From Crotalaria pallida (taxonomy: Eukaryota > Streptophyta > Magnoliopsida > Fabales > Fabaceae): DNA of 64,000 bases. Made by a program: the position numbers and the translations under genes. Shown here one piece after another: positions 45,413-56,582 of this stretch; the first letter of the stretch is position 1, and each line of letters starts with the position of its first letter. The stretch spans positions 71,825,501 to 71,889,500 of the forward strand of contig CM075652.1 of NCBI GenBank assembly GCA_037953625.1, read 5' to 3'. Under the pieces are notes generated by a model. It made no database searches. It saw only the letters and a program-made list of their open reading frames with translations, and was not told where the DNA came from.

Positions 45413-47197
45413 TCATGCTTTGCTTTTTGGTATCCAAATGGTTTTGGATCCATTTTTGTTAGTGTAGGGACTCTCACCCTTTTTCACCCAAACAAAATCT
45501 CCTTTAGGTATACCATGCACTTTAATATAACACACATTTGAAGTATGTCCATGAGTACCACAATAGAAACATGTTGGTGCATTTGAAAAATCAACTTTAG
45601 AAAAATCAACAACATTTCTATGAGATTTACTCTTAGCATTAGTATAACCCAAACCAAACTTGTTTGAATTTTCTCTTTGAAAATTTAACAATGTGCGCAA
45701 TCTAATATCACCATTTGAGAAACTTGCAAGCTTATTTTTCAAAATAGCATTTTCATCCTTAAGCAACTTGCAATTCTCACAATCAACCACAATATTCACT
45801 CCACTAGCACAATCACAAGAAGAAATAGCATATATAAGATCAAGAGTTTCATTTTCAAGATTAAGCTCATCAACTTGTTTTTGAAGTTCTAAAATCTCTT
45901 TTTGATGTTTCAAAATGAGCTTCTTTCTTTCAATGTTTTTCAAACCTAGTTTTTCAAGTTGTTCATGCATTTCTTCATAAGCATTATATAACAATTCATA
46001 TTTGGAAGAAATTTCGGATTTAGTATGACTTACATCGCTTTCCTCGCTTTGATAACTTGATTCATCATTTGAACTTTGTTCTTCATCAACTAAAGCTATC
46101 AAGTTGAGACAAGCGGCTTCTTCATTATCCGATGAACTACTCGATGTGCTTTTCTTGTTATCTTCATCACTATCCCAAACTATGTATGCTCTTTTAGATT
46201 TAGAATTTTTCTTGTCTTTCTCCTTCTTCTTGAGATACTTAGAGAACGAATACTTGAGATGACCGGGTTTTTCGCATTCATGGCAAACTACACCTTCTTT
46301 TGAAGTCTTGGTCTTGTAGTGTGGAGAATCCTTCTCTTTACCTTTGTCTTTGTTCAACCTTCCTTTTCTCCTTAGAAACTTGTCAAACTTCCTTAGCAAA
46401 AGTTTCATGTCTTTTTCATCAACATCCGAATCGGAATCTTCACTATCATCATCATCGGAACTCTCTTTCTTTTTATATGATCTATTGACTTTAAGAGCAA
46501 GTCCCTTTCTTTCTTTGTTCTTATCCGACTCTTCATTGATACTTAATCGTCCAAGCTCCATTTCATGTTCTTGAAGCTTTCCAAAGAGTGTTGCTAGATC
46601 CATAGAATCCAAGTTTTTAGATTCAACAATAGCCGTTACTTTTGGTTGCCAATTCCTGTCTAAACATCTCAACACTTTGTTAGAAAGTTCACCTTGTAAG
46701 AAAGTCTTACCAAGAGCAAGTAAATGGTTAATAATATGAGTAAAACGCTTTTGCATATCATTAATAGATTCATTTGGAAGCATTTGAAAAAATTCATAAT
46801 CACGCATTAAAGCATTCAATCTAGCTCTCCTAACCTCACTAGTTCCTTCATGAGTCACTTGTAAAGTGTCCCACATTTCCTTAGCACTAGAACATTGAGA
46901 AACTCTAAAGAACTCATCATAAGATAAAGCGGATGTGATGATATTCTTTGCCTTATAATCATATTGTACTTTCTTTCTATCATCATCTTTCCACTTGTCC
47001 TTGGGGATCAATTGTTCTACACCTTCAACTAAACTAGAGGGGATATGAGGGCCTTTTTCAACTACTTTCCAAATTTCACTATCTATGGCTTGGAAAAAGA
47101 TTTTCATTCTAACTTTCCAATAAGCATAGCCTTCTCCGGCAAACAATGGAGGACGATTTATTGAATAACCTTCACCACCAAAGGGTACGAATCCCAT
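45413..47197 (-). CDS. TR-GAG1 gag polyprotein, 594 aa, intact
   Basis: It starts ATG at 47197 (MGFVPFGGEGYSINRPP), about 70 bases after the primer-binding site. Residues about 20-230 form a copia gag (UBN2/DUF4219-like) domain with YWKVRMKIFF and MWDTLQVTHEG. A basic/acidic Ser-Asp-rich region follows, then a knuckle near 304 that reads CHECEKPGHLKYSF and has lost its last Cys. Residues about 405-455 look like a coiled coil. A canonical CCHC knuckle, CFYCGTHGHTSNVC, is near 543. The ORF stops where protease would begin in a full Sirevirus. It would form the particle and package RNA; enzymes must come from elsewhere. Confidence 0.92.
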   Translation of the reverse strand: MGFVPFGGEGYSINRPPLFAGEGYAYWKVRMKIFFQAIDSEIWKVVEKGPHIPSSLVEGVEQLIPKDKWKDDDRKKVQYDYKAKNIITSALSYDEFFRVSQCSSAKEMWDTLQVTHEGTSEVRRARLNALMRDYEFFQMLPNESINDMQKRFTHIINHLLALGKTFLQGELSNKVLRCLDRNWQPKVTAIVESKNLDSMDLATLFGKLQEHEMELGRLSINEESDKNKERKGLALKVNRSYKKKESSDDDDSEDSDSDVDEKDMKLLLRKFDKFLRRKGRLNKDKGKEKDSPHYKTKTSKEGVVCHECEKPGHLKYSFSKYLKKKEKDKKNSKSKRAYIVWDSDEDNKKSTSSSSSDNEEAACLNLIALVDEEQSSNDESSYQSEESDVSHTKSEISSKYELLYNAYEEMHEQLEKLGLKNIERKKLILKHQKEILELQKQVDELNLENETLDLIYAISSCDCASGVNIVVDCENCKLLKDENAILKNKLASFSNGDIRLRTLLNFQRENSNKFGLGYTNAKSKSHRNVVDFSKVDFSNAPTCFYCGTHGHTSNVCYIKVHGIPKGDFVWVKKGESPYTNKNGSKTIWIPKSKA

Positions 47198-47254
47198 TGC
47201 GATTTTCTTAAAGGATCTTTACGAAAAAGCTCTTATGCTCGTGTCTTTCGACCG

Positions 47255-47269
47255 AGCTCTGATACCAAT
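47255..47269 (-). promoter_or_regulatory. Primer-binding site, TR-GAG1
   Basis: The reverse strand reads ATTGGTATCAGAGC immediately after the LTR end, complementary to initiator tRNA-Met. Confidence 0.85.
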
Positions 47270-48883
47270 TGAGGAAACCGCAATTGGTGGTTGAAACAAC
47301 TAAGGAACCCTAGGAACACACCTAGAAGGGGGGGTTGAATAGGTGTAAAAGAAACCTTGAAAGATTTTCGAAAGAAATGAATCGAAACAATCAAAACGAA
47401 TGATTTTTGCAAATTCTACAGCACTTAATCGATTAAACTGAAATTTAATCGATTAACCTGCAATTTAATCGATTAAACCTGAAAGTTCAAAAGTCCTTAA
47501 TCGATTAAACGAACACTTAATCAATTAAATCTATCAGAAACTGAAAAATCACTTTTCAATCGCATACGAAAATCAATCAATCAACATGTAAGATCAGAGA
47601 TTCAGCGAAAACAATTAACACCTATATTCTTATTGATTACCCTAGTTATGAAAATGATTTTTCCCAACTTAATTTGAACAATAAAGATTCAATTCAATCA
47701 ATTATGAAAATCACTCTTTTCTAGGTTTTCAACCAAGAACACAATCAATGACTTGAATTGTAAAGAGTTAAGGGTTTAGAGATACGACACAGTGATTTAT
47801 CCTGGTTCACTTTCATCCGCTTGAAAGCTACATCCAGTCCCCTCTTCAACCAAGAGAGATTCTTCACTATGAGGAATTAGAGTTCTCAAATTACAAGTAA
47901 ATGCCTCACAAGACTCCCTTCTTGCTAGCCTACAAGAGATACCACACCCTTGCCTTGTAATCCTATTGATCTTCTCTCTAATCTAACCTCTACCCCTTGT
48001 TGATAATCGACACAACAAGTCTTCAATTGCTTGATGATAATCCACACACCAAGTCTTCACTTTGCTTGATTCACAACCAAGACTTTCTTCTTCAATTTCT
48101 TGAACTTTGCTTGATGATAATCGACACACCAAGTCTTCTTGTTTGTTGTAGTTGGCTTGCCTTATTTGCAAAGATTACAACACAATTGAAAACACAATAA
48201 CACTCCTATGAATCTCAATCAATAGCTATGACAATTCACACAAGAGATTCAAAGGTTCTTGATCAAAGAATATGAAAATATGAAAGCTTTGATCTTTGAA
48301 ATTGAGAGAGAATAGAGTGGCTTGATTCTTGTAAAATTGATTATGAAAGTGATGTAATTAATCACAAAGATTAGGAATAGGTTTATATAGAATACCCAAA
48401 AGTTGTAGCACTTGAAAACTGATTTTGAGAAGTGAAAATCGTATTTTAAAAAACCAGTTCAACAGTACTTAATCGATTAAATCAACATTTAATCGAGTAC
48501 TAATCGATTAAATATGTTCTTAATCGATTAAACATGTCTGATACTTGTTTAAAACTTGTTTTCTCAAAACTAAACCTTTCCTTTCAAACCTTTAAGCCAC
48601 CTATTGATTCTAGGTTAAGTGAAAACTCAAATTATGATTTAATCATGACTATGATAGAGATTCACTACCCTCTATTAACTCTACCCAAATAAAAGTCCTA
48701 AGAAGCTTGAGAGGCAAAAGATAAAACAATTACAATTACACTCAAACTATGTCTTCATGAGCTTGCTTTCTCTCTTCTTCATTTGATGTTTGTTGTTGCT
48801 TGTTGAACTTGAACTTGATCAACATCTTTGTAGCTTGTTCAAAACACTTTGTCATTATCAAAACATTCATCATGGAACTAACA
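47270..48883 (-). mobile_element. TR-GAG1 5' LTR, 1614 bp
   Basis: It is nearly identical to the 3' LTR; scattered single-base changes are visible, for example an extra G in a G-run near 47330. The high identity implies a recent insertion. Palindrome clusters lie at 47427-47524 and 48471-48529. Confidence 0.92.
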
Positions 48884-49187
48884 GGGTGTTCTGCATTTTC
48901 TACCATACAAAGCTTCTTACGGCGCCATTCCAATGCTTGAATGCAAACTGTTGTTGTAAGTGAACTCGATCAGATGCATAAAAGAATCCCAATTTCCAGC
49001 ATCCTCTATCACACAAGCTTTCAGTAGATCTTCCAGTGTTTGAATAGTTCGCTCTGATTTCCCATCAGTTTGCGGATGATAAGCCGAACTTAAATCAAAC
49101 CTTGTTCCTATCGATGCTTGCAAACTAACCCAAAATTTAGAAGTAAAACGCGGATCTCTGTCTGATACTATGCTTGAAGGTACTCCA
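48884..49187 (-). pseudogene. Element C integrase, second half of the catalytic core
   Basis: The segment between the two gag-only insertions reads PSSIVSDRDPRFTSKFW and QTDGKSERTIQTLEDLL, so it carries the second Asp and the Glu of the catalytic triad. A TAA near 48914 interrupts MAP*EALYG. It joins 55051-56582 on one side and 42377-43002 on the other when the insertions are removed. Confidence 0.88.
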
Positions 49188-50869
49188 TGTGAGAACCTAC
49201 ACTCGGTGAGTGAAACAACTAGGATACACTGGGAAAACACCTAGAAGGGGGGGTTGAATAGGTGTAAAAGAAACCTTGAAAGATTTTCGAAAGAAACAAA
49301 TCAAAACGATTAAAACAAATGATTTTCTTGAAAATTCTTTAACCTTAATCGATTAATGACATGAACTAATCGATTAATGCCTCTGTACATTGAAAAATCA
49401 CTTTTCAATCAAATACGAAAATCAATCAATTAACAAGTATAAACAGAGATTCAACGGAAACAATTAACACCTATATTCTTATTGATTATCCTAGGTATGA
49501 AAATGATTTTCCCTTTATCAATTTTGCACAATTAAGATTCAATTCAATCAATTATGAAAAATCACTTTTTCTAAGTTTTCAATCAAGAACACAATTAATA
49601 ACAAGAATTGTAAAGAGTAGAGAGTTTAGAGATACGACACAGTGATTTATCCTGGTTCACTTTCATCCACTTGAAAGCTACTCCAGTCCCCTCTTCAACC
49701 AAGAGAGATTCTTCACTATGAGGAATTAGAGTTTCTCAAATTACAAGTAAATGCCTCACAAGACTTCCTTCTTGCTAGCCTACAAGAGATACCACACCCT
49801 TGCCTTGTAACCCTATTGATATCTAATCTAACCTCTTCTCTTTTGCTTGCCGATACCCCACAACAAGATTTCCAATGCTTTCTTCACTACAAGACTTCCA
49901 ATTGCTTGTTAACACAACAAGGCTTCCAAGTGCTTGATGAAATGCCACACCAAGGCTTCCAAATAACTTTGCTTGATTCACAACCAAGACTTCCAATTGT
50001 TGTAGATAGCTTGCCTCTTGCAAAGATTACAACTCAAATGAAAACAAAATAACAATCCTATGAATCTCTTTCAAAAGCTATGAAAATATCAACATGAGAG
50101 ATTCAAGGTTCTTGATCAAAGAATGTAAAAGTTAAAGCTTTGATCTTGAGAAAGTGAGAGAGAATAGAGTGGCTTGATTCTTGTAAAATGAAGATCAAAA
50201 TGATAGGTAATTGTAATAATGATTCACAAAGGTTAGGAAAAGATTTATATAGAATACCCAAAAGTTAGAAATGGTTAGAAGTGCTTTTGAGAAGTGAAAA
50301 ACTCATTTAAAAACAGTTACAGCTCGTGTTAATCGAGTAACAAAGTCACTACTCGAGTAACAAGTGTAAAAATTGTTCACTACTCGAGTATTTAAGTTAC
50401 TACTCGAGTATTTACGCAAAGCTTCAAAAATCTAATCGAGTAATCAGCCCCTTAATCGAGTATTTGCGCAAGTCTGCAAAATTCTACTCGAGTAATCAAG
50501 TGGCTAATCGAGTAGTCAGTTCAAAAAACACTTAAAAACTTATTTTCTCAAAATCTAAACCTTTTCTTTCAAACCTTTAAGCCACCTATTGATTTTAGGC
50601 AAAGTGAATACTCAAAATATGATATAATCATGCAATCAAAAGAGATTCACTACCCTCTAATAAACTCTACCCAAACTCATAAACTAAAAGACTTGTGAGG
50701 CAAAAGATAAAACAATAAAACACAAACTACCAAACTAAGTCTTCATGAGTTGGCTCTCTCTTCATCACTTGATGTTTGTTGTTGCTTGTTGAGCTTGAAC
50801 TTGATCAACACATTTAAGCTTGTTCAAAACCTTTTGGCATTTATCAAAACATTCTTCATGGATCTTACA
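49188..50869 (-). mobile_element. TR-GAG2 3' LTR, 1682 bp
   Basis: On the minus strand it runs TGTAAGATCCATG to GGTTCTCACA. A TAATCGATTA pair is near the end (cores 49349/49370, 21 bp), and four pairs of ACTCGAGT or AATCGAGT type lie upstream of the TATA box at 50244-50254. Imperfect repeats with CAAGACTTCCAA lie at 49850-50000. Confidence 0.93.
50331..50513. repeat. Four palindrome pairs upstream of TATA, TR-GAG2 3' LTR
   Basis: TCGA cores lie at 50333/50353, 50384/50404, 50436/50456 and 50488/50508, each exactly 20 bp. Both ACTCGAGTA and hybrid AATCGAGTA forms occur, sometimes within one pair. The 5' LTR repeats the set from 54514/54534 to about 54690. Confidence 0.95.
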
Positions 50870-51186
50870 ATCTCCCCCTTTTTGAAAATGACAAACATGT
50901 TTTGAAATTATGAAGTTCATTGAAGTTGTTGATGCTTGAACCATTTGATCACTTGGTGAGACTCTTGCTCCCCCTCAATTTATGCTTTTGACATTTGAAA
51001 TCCAATTGATAGAAAGCTTGATTCTCCCCCTATCTTCAACAACTTTGCTCAACCTACATAAAAACAACAAAAACAACCTTTCTCCAAACATACCATTTCA
51101 TATCTAAAAAAAATAGTCAAAACTTAATATTTCTCCCCTTTTTCAAAACATCATATTTCTCCCCCTTTGGCATTATCAAAAAGAAA

Positions 51187-51451
51187 TATATACCAATTGA
51201 AATATAAGATCTAAGCCAAAATAGAGAAATTAATAAGATATAACAACCAAAGCATGATACCAAATGTAAAACAATTGTAAGAATTTGATACCAATGGTAT
51301 TTTCTCAATAGTATAAACAATATCACATTATAAGAAATAATACCAATTGAGAGAACTATGAGCAATATCCAACAATATCAAATTGAAGATATCAATTGTA
51401 TAATATCGAATGTTACCAATTTGTAGGATCTTCTCCTTAATACCAATTGAA
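51187..51451 (-). repeat. CAATTGGTAT array in the 3' region of TR-GAG2
   Basis: Copies or close variants occur on the sense strand near 51190, 51256, 51287, 51339, 51413 and 51439. They mirror the array of TR-GAG1, although the surrounding sequence differs. Confidence 0.7.
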
Positions 51452-51514
51452 GAAGCAAATGAATGATTATCACATGAAAGTCCTTTTGCTCTTCAATCAT
51501 ACCTACAAAAAAAA

Positions 51515-53299
51515 TCATGCTTTGCTTTTTGGTATCCAAATGGTTTTGGATCCATTTTTTTTAGTGTAGGGACTCTCACCCTTTTTCACCCAAACAAAAT
51601 CTCCTTTAGGTATACCATGCACTTTAATATAACAGACATTTGAAGTATGTCCATGAGTACCACAATAGAAACATGTTGGTGCATTTGAAAAATCAACTTT
51701 AGAAAAATCAACAACATTTCTATGAGATTTACTCTTAGCATTAGTATAACCCAAACCAAACTTGTTTGAATTTTCTCTTTGAAAATTTAACAATGTGCGC
51801 AATCTAATATCACCATTTGAGAAACTTGCAAGCTTATTTTTCAAAATAGAATTTTCATCTTTAAGCAACTTGCAATCCTCACAATCAACCACAATATTCA
51901 ATCTACTAGCACAATCACAAGAAGAACTAGCATATATAAGATCAAGAGTTTCATTTTGAAGATTAAGCTCATCAACTTGTTTTTGAAGTTCTAAAATCTC
52001 TTGTTGATGTTTCAAAATGAGCTTCTTCCTTTCAATGTTTTTCAAAGCTAGTTTCTTAAATTGTTCATGCATTTCTTCATAAGCATTATATAAAATTTCA
52101 TATTTGGAAGAAATTTCGGATTTAGTTTCACTTACATCGCTTTCGTAGCTTTGTTCACTTGATTCATCATTTGAACTTTCCTCTTCATTTACTGGAGCTA
52201 TCAAGTTGAGACAAGCGACTTCTTCATCATCCGAAGAACTATTTAATGTACTTTTCTTGTCTTTTTCGTCATCACTATTCCAAACTATGTATGCCCTTTT
52301 AGTTTTCTTTTCTTTCTCCTTCTTCTTAAGATACTTAGAGCATGAGTACTTGAGATGACCGGGATTTCCACATTCATGGAAAACTATACCTTCTTTTGAA
52401 GTCTTTGTCTTGTAGTGTGGGGAATCCTTCTCTTTACTTTTGTTCTTGTTCAACCTTCCTTTTCTCCTTAGAATCTTATTGAACTTTCTTAGTAGAAGCT
52501 TCATCTCCTCTTCATCAATTTCCGAATCGGTATCTTCATTATCATCATCATCATCGGAACTCTCTTCCTTTTGATATGACCTTTGAGCTTTAAGAGCAAT
52601 TCCTTTTCTTTCTTTGTTCTTGTCTGATTCTTCATGTAAATGCAAACGTTCAAGCTCCATTTCATGTTCTTGTAGCTTTCCGAAAAGTGTTGCTAAGTCC
52701 ATGGTGTCCAAGTCCTTTGATTCAACAATTGCGGTAACCTTAGGTTGTCATTCCCTACTTAGACATCTTAAAACTTTGTTAACAAGTTCACAATTCACGA
52801 AAGTTTTACCAAGAGCAATGAGATGATTAACAATATGAGTAAAACGTTTTTGCATAAAACATATAGATTCATTAGGCAACATACGAAACAATTCATATTC
52901 ATGCATCAAAGAATTTAATCTAGCACGCCTAACTTCACTAGTGCCTTCATGTGTGACTTGCAAGGTGTCCCACATTTCTTTGGCATCACGACATTGGGAG
53001 ACTCTAAAGAACTCATCATAAGATAGAGCGGAGGTGATGATATTCTTTGCTTTTAAATCATATTGAATTTTCCTTTTATCATCATCTGTCCACTTATCTT
53101 TGGGAGTTAGGGTAAGCACACCTTCTACATCTTTTGAGGGAATATGAGGACCATTTTCAATGGCTTCCCAAATGTTCACATCTATGGCTTCTATAAAGAT
53201 TCTCATCCTAATTTTCCAATAACCATAACCCTCTCCACCAAACATAGGAGGGCGATTAATTGAAGCACCTTCACCGCCAAAAGGATTCGTAGAACCCAT
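51515..53299 (-). pseudogene. TR-GAG2 gag, one nonsense codon
   Basis: The length is 595 codons including the stop, the same as TR-GAG1. It starts ATG at 53299 (MGSTNPFGGEGASINRPP). A TGA at 52745-52747 stands where TR-GAG1 has Trp; the frame is otherwise open. The first knuckle reads FHECGNPGHLKYSC, with its first Cys lost; the second, CFYCGTHGHTSNVC, is intact. The last ~180 residues are almost identical to TR-GAG1, whereas the first ~190 are clearly diverged. Confidence 0.9.
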
Positions 53300-53368
53300 T
53301 GTAGTTTCTCAAGGATCTTAACGAAAAAGCTCTATGCTCGTGTCTTTCGACCGAGCTCTGATACCAAT

Positions 53369-55050
53369 TGTGAGAACCTACACTCGGTGAGTGAAACAAC
53401 TAGGATACACTGGGAAAACACCTAGAAGGGGGGGTTGAATAGGTGTAAAAGAAACCTTGAAAGATTTTCGAAAGAAACAAATCAAAACGATTAAAACAAA
53501 TGATTTTCTTGAAAATTCTTTAACCTTAATCGATTAATGACATGAACTAATCGATTAATGCCTCTGTACATTGAAAAATCACTTTTCAATCAAATACGAA
53601 AATCAATCAATTAACAAGTATAACCAGAGATTCAGCGGAAACAATTAACACCTATATTCTTATTGATTATCCTAGGTATGAAAATGATTTTCCATTTATC
53701 AATTTTGCACAATTAAGATTGATTTCAATCAATTATGAAAAATCACTTTTTCTAAGTTTTCAATCAAGAACACAATTAATAACAAGAATTGTAAAGAGTA
53801 GAGAATTTAGAGATACGACACAGTGATTTATCCTGGTTCACTTTCATCCACTTGAAAGCTACTCCAGTCCCCTCTTCAACCAAGAGAGATTCTTCACTAT
53901 GAGGAATTAGAGTTTCTCAAATTACAAGTAAATGCCTCACAAGACTTCCTTCTTGCTAGCCTACAAGAGATACCATACCCTTGCCTTGTAACCCTATTGA
54001 TATCTAATCTAACCTCTTCTCTTTTGCTTGCCGATACCCCACAACAAGACTTCCAATGCTTGCTTCACTACAAGACTTCCAATTTCTTGTTAACACAACA
54101 AGACTTCCAAGTGCTTGATGAAATGCCACACCAAGGCTTCCAAATAACTTTGCTTGATTCACAACCAACACTTCCAATTGTTGTAGATAGCTTGCCTCTT
54201 GCAAAGATTACAACTCAAATGAAAACAAAATAACAATCCTATGAATCTCTTTCAAAAGCTATGAAAATATCAACATGAGAGATTCAAGGTTCTTGATCAA
54301 AGAATGTAAAAGTTAAAGCTTTGATCTTGAGAAAGTGAGAGAGAATAGAGTGGCTTGATTCTTGTAAAATGAATATCAAAATGATAGGTAATTGTAATAA
54401 TGATTCACAAAGGTTAGGAAAAGATTTATATAGAATACCCAAAAGTTAGAAAGGGTTAGAAGTGCTTTTGAGAAGTGAAAAACTCATTTAAAAACAGTTA
54501 CAGCTCGTGTTAATCGAGTAACAAAGTCACTACTCGAGTAACAAGTGTAAAACTTGTTCACTACTCGAGTATTTAAGTTACTACTCGAGTATTTACGCAA
54601 AGCTTCAAAAATCTAATCGAGTAATCAGCCCCTTAATCGAGTATTTGCGCAAGTCTGCAAAATTCTACTCGAGTAATCAAGTGGCTAATCGAGTAGTCAG
54701 TTCAAAAAACACTTAAAAACTTGTTTTCTCAAAATCTAAACCTTTTCTTTCAAACCTTTAAGCCACCTATTGATTTTAGGCAAAGTGAATACTCAAAATA
54801 TGATATAATCATGCAATCAAAAGATATTCACTACCCTCTAATAAACTCTACCCAAACTCATAAACTAAAAGACTTGTGAGGCAAAAGATAAAACAATAAA
54901 ACACAAACTACCAAACTAAGTCTTCATGAGTTGGCTCTCTCTTCATCACTTGATGTTTGTTGTTGCTTGTTGAGCTTGAACTTGATCAACACATTTAAGC
55001 TTGTTCAAAACCTTTTGGCATTTATCAAAACATTCTTCATGGATCTTACA
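53369..55050 (-). mobile_element. TR-GAG2 5' LTR, 1682 bp
   Basis: Same length as the 3' LTR. The primer-binding site ATTGGTATCAGAGC on the minus strand adjoins it at about 53355-53368. Palindrome pairs lie at 53530/53551 (21 bp) and from 54514 to about 54690 (20 bp each). Confidence 0.93.
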
Positions 55051-56582
55051 CTCCATGCAATCTCACCACTTCCTTTAGATATAGTTCAGCCAGCCTATCC
55101 AATGGATACTTCATACTGATAGGAATAAACCGTGCAGTCTTCGTCAATCGATCCACAATTACCCATATGGCATCATATCCCTTTTGAGTTTTAGGAAAAC
55201 CAGAGACAAAATCCATGGTTACACAATCCCACTTCCACACTGGCACTGCCAACGGTTGTAGCTCACCACCAGGCTTCTTATGCTCTTTTTTTGCTTTCTG
55301 ACATGTCAAGCATCGAGACACATACTCCGCAACTTCCCTCTTCATTCCAGACCACCAGAATATCTTCTTGAGGTTTTGGTACATCTTTTGAGAGCCAGGG
55401 TGAAAACTCAACTTACTTTTATGAGCTTCTTCCATTATCATTCCTTTCATCTCAGCATCATTTGGTACACAGACACGATCCTTGTATCTTAGTACTCCAT
55501 CACTACCAATTCTAAATTCCACTTCTTTTCCTTTTTCCGAAAGTTCTTTCTTAGCTTGAAGCTCCTCATCTTTCAGTTGAAGTTCCTTTATCTTCTCCAT
55601 AAATCCGCTTGAGACTGTCAACTGTCCCAATATCATGCTCTTAGGTTTTAACTCCACTCCTAAATTCAAATCTCGAAACTCTTCAATCAACTTCAATTCC
55701 TTTATCATCAATGCAGAAATGTGCAATGATTTCCTACTTAAGGCATCAGCAACTACATTTGCCTTTCCAGGGTGATATTGTAGCTCGAAATCATAGTCCT
55801 TCAAAAATTCCATCCACCTTCTCTGACGCATATTCAACTCCTTCTGTTCAAACAAGTACTTCAAACTCTTGTGATCGCTGAAAACTTCAATCCTTACACC
55901 ATACAAGTAGTGTCTCCAAATCTTCAAAGCAAACACCACTGCTGCCAGCTCTAAGTCGTGAGTTGGATAATTAAGCTCGTGAGCCTTCAGTTGTCGCGAA
56001 GCATAGGCTACTACCTTCCTCTCTTGCATTAGCACGCATCCTAACCCTTGCTTCGAAGCGTCACAGTATACACATAATGGCTTTGTTGTATCCGGTAAAA
56101 CCAACATTGGCGCGGTTGTTAACCTCTTCTTCAATTCTTGAAAATTCTCTTCACACATTGCCGACCATTCAAATAGTTGACCTTTCCTCGTCAACTTTGT
56201 CAAAGGCAGAGATAAGCGAGAAAATCCTTTGATAAATCGACGGTAATACCCTACTAATCCTAAGAAACTTCGTATTTCTGTCACAGGTGTCGGTGTTTTC
56301 CATTCCAACACAACTTCTACCTTTGCAGGATCCACGGCAATTCCATCCTTTGTGATCACGTGCCCTAAGAAATGCACTGAGTCCAGCCAAAAATCACACT
56401 TCGCTAGCTTAGCATAAAGCTGCTTGTCCTTCAACACTGTCAAAATTGTCCTTAAATTCTCTGCGTGTTCCTCCTTAGTTTTGGAATAAATCAAAATATC
56501 GTCGATAAACACGACAACGAATGAGTCCAGGTAAGGATGAAAAATCCTATTCATATAATCCATGAATATCGCTGGAGCATTT
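55051..56582 (-). CDS. Element C reverse transcriptase C-terminus, RNase H and integrase N-terminus
   Basis: This is an uninterrupted 510-codon segment of pol. It begins at the solo LTR insertion with APAIFMDYMN, then the catalytic FIDD box (VVFIDDILIYSKT). RNase H has VYCDASKQGLGCVLMQ, the LELAAVVFALK Glu region and SDHKSLKYLF. The integrase zinc domain is HKSKLSFHPGSQ ... CLTCQKAK. The first catalytic Asp is in TMDFVSG. It ends LKEVVRLHGV at TR-GAG2. Within its own frame no stop is seen, but pol as a whole is split by insertions. Confidence 0.92.

Larger units (their letters stand above)
43003..48883 (-). mobile_element. TR-GAG1: gag-only LTR element, 5881 bp, TSD GGGTG
   Basis: GGGTG flanks at 42998-43002 and 48884-48888. 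LTRs are 43003-44614 (1612 bp) and 47270-48883 (1614 bp) and are nearly identical. The 2.66-kb interior has a primer-binding site, one 594-codon gag ORF and a polypurine tract, with no protease, RT or integrase. Gag type and tRNA-Met primer site place it with Sirevirus-like Ty1/copia. It matches the published idea of TR-GAG elements, which need enzymes in trans. Confidence 0.93.
49188..55050 (-). mobile_element. TR-GAG2: gag-only LTR element, 5863 bp, TSD CTCCA
   Basis: CTCCA flanks at 49183-49187 and 55051-55055. LTRs are 49188-50869 and 53369-55050, both 1682 bp and about 99% alike by eye. The 2.5-kb interior has the primer-binding site, a gag of the same length as TR-GAG1 but with one stop, the CAATTGGTAT array and the polypurine tract. 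It lies in the integrase gene of element C, 299 bp from TR-GAG1's target duplication. Confidence 0.93.
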
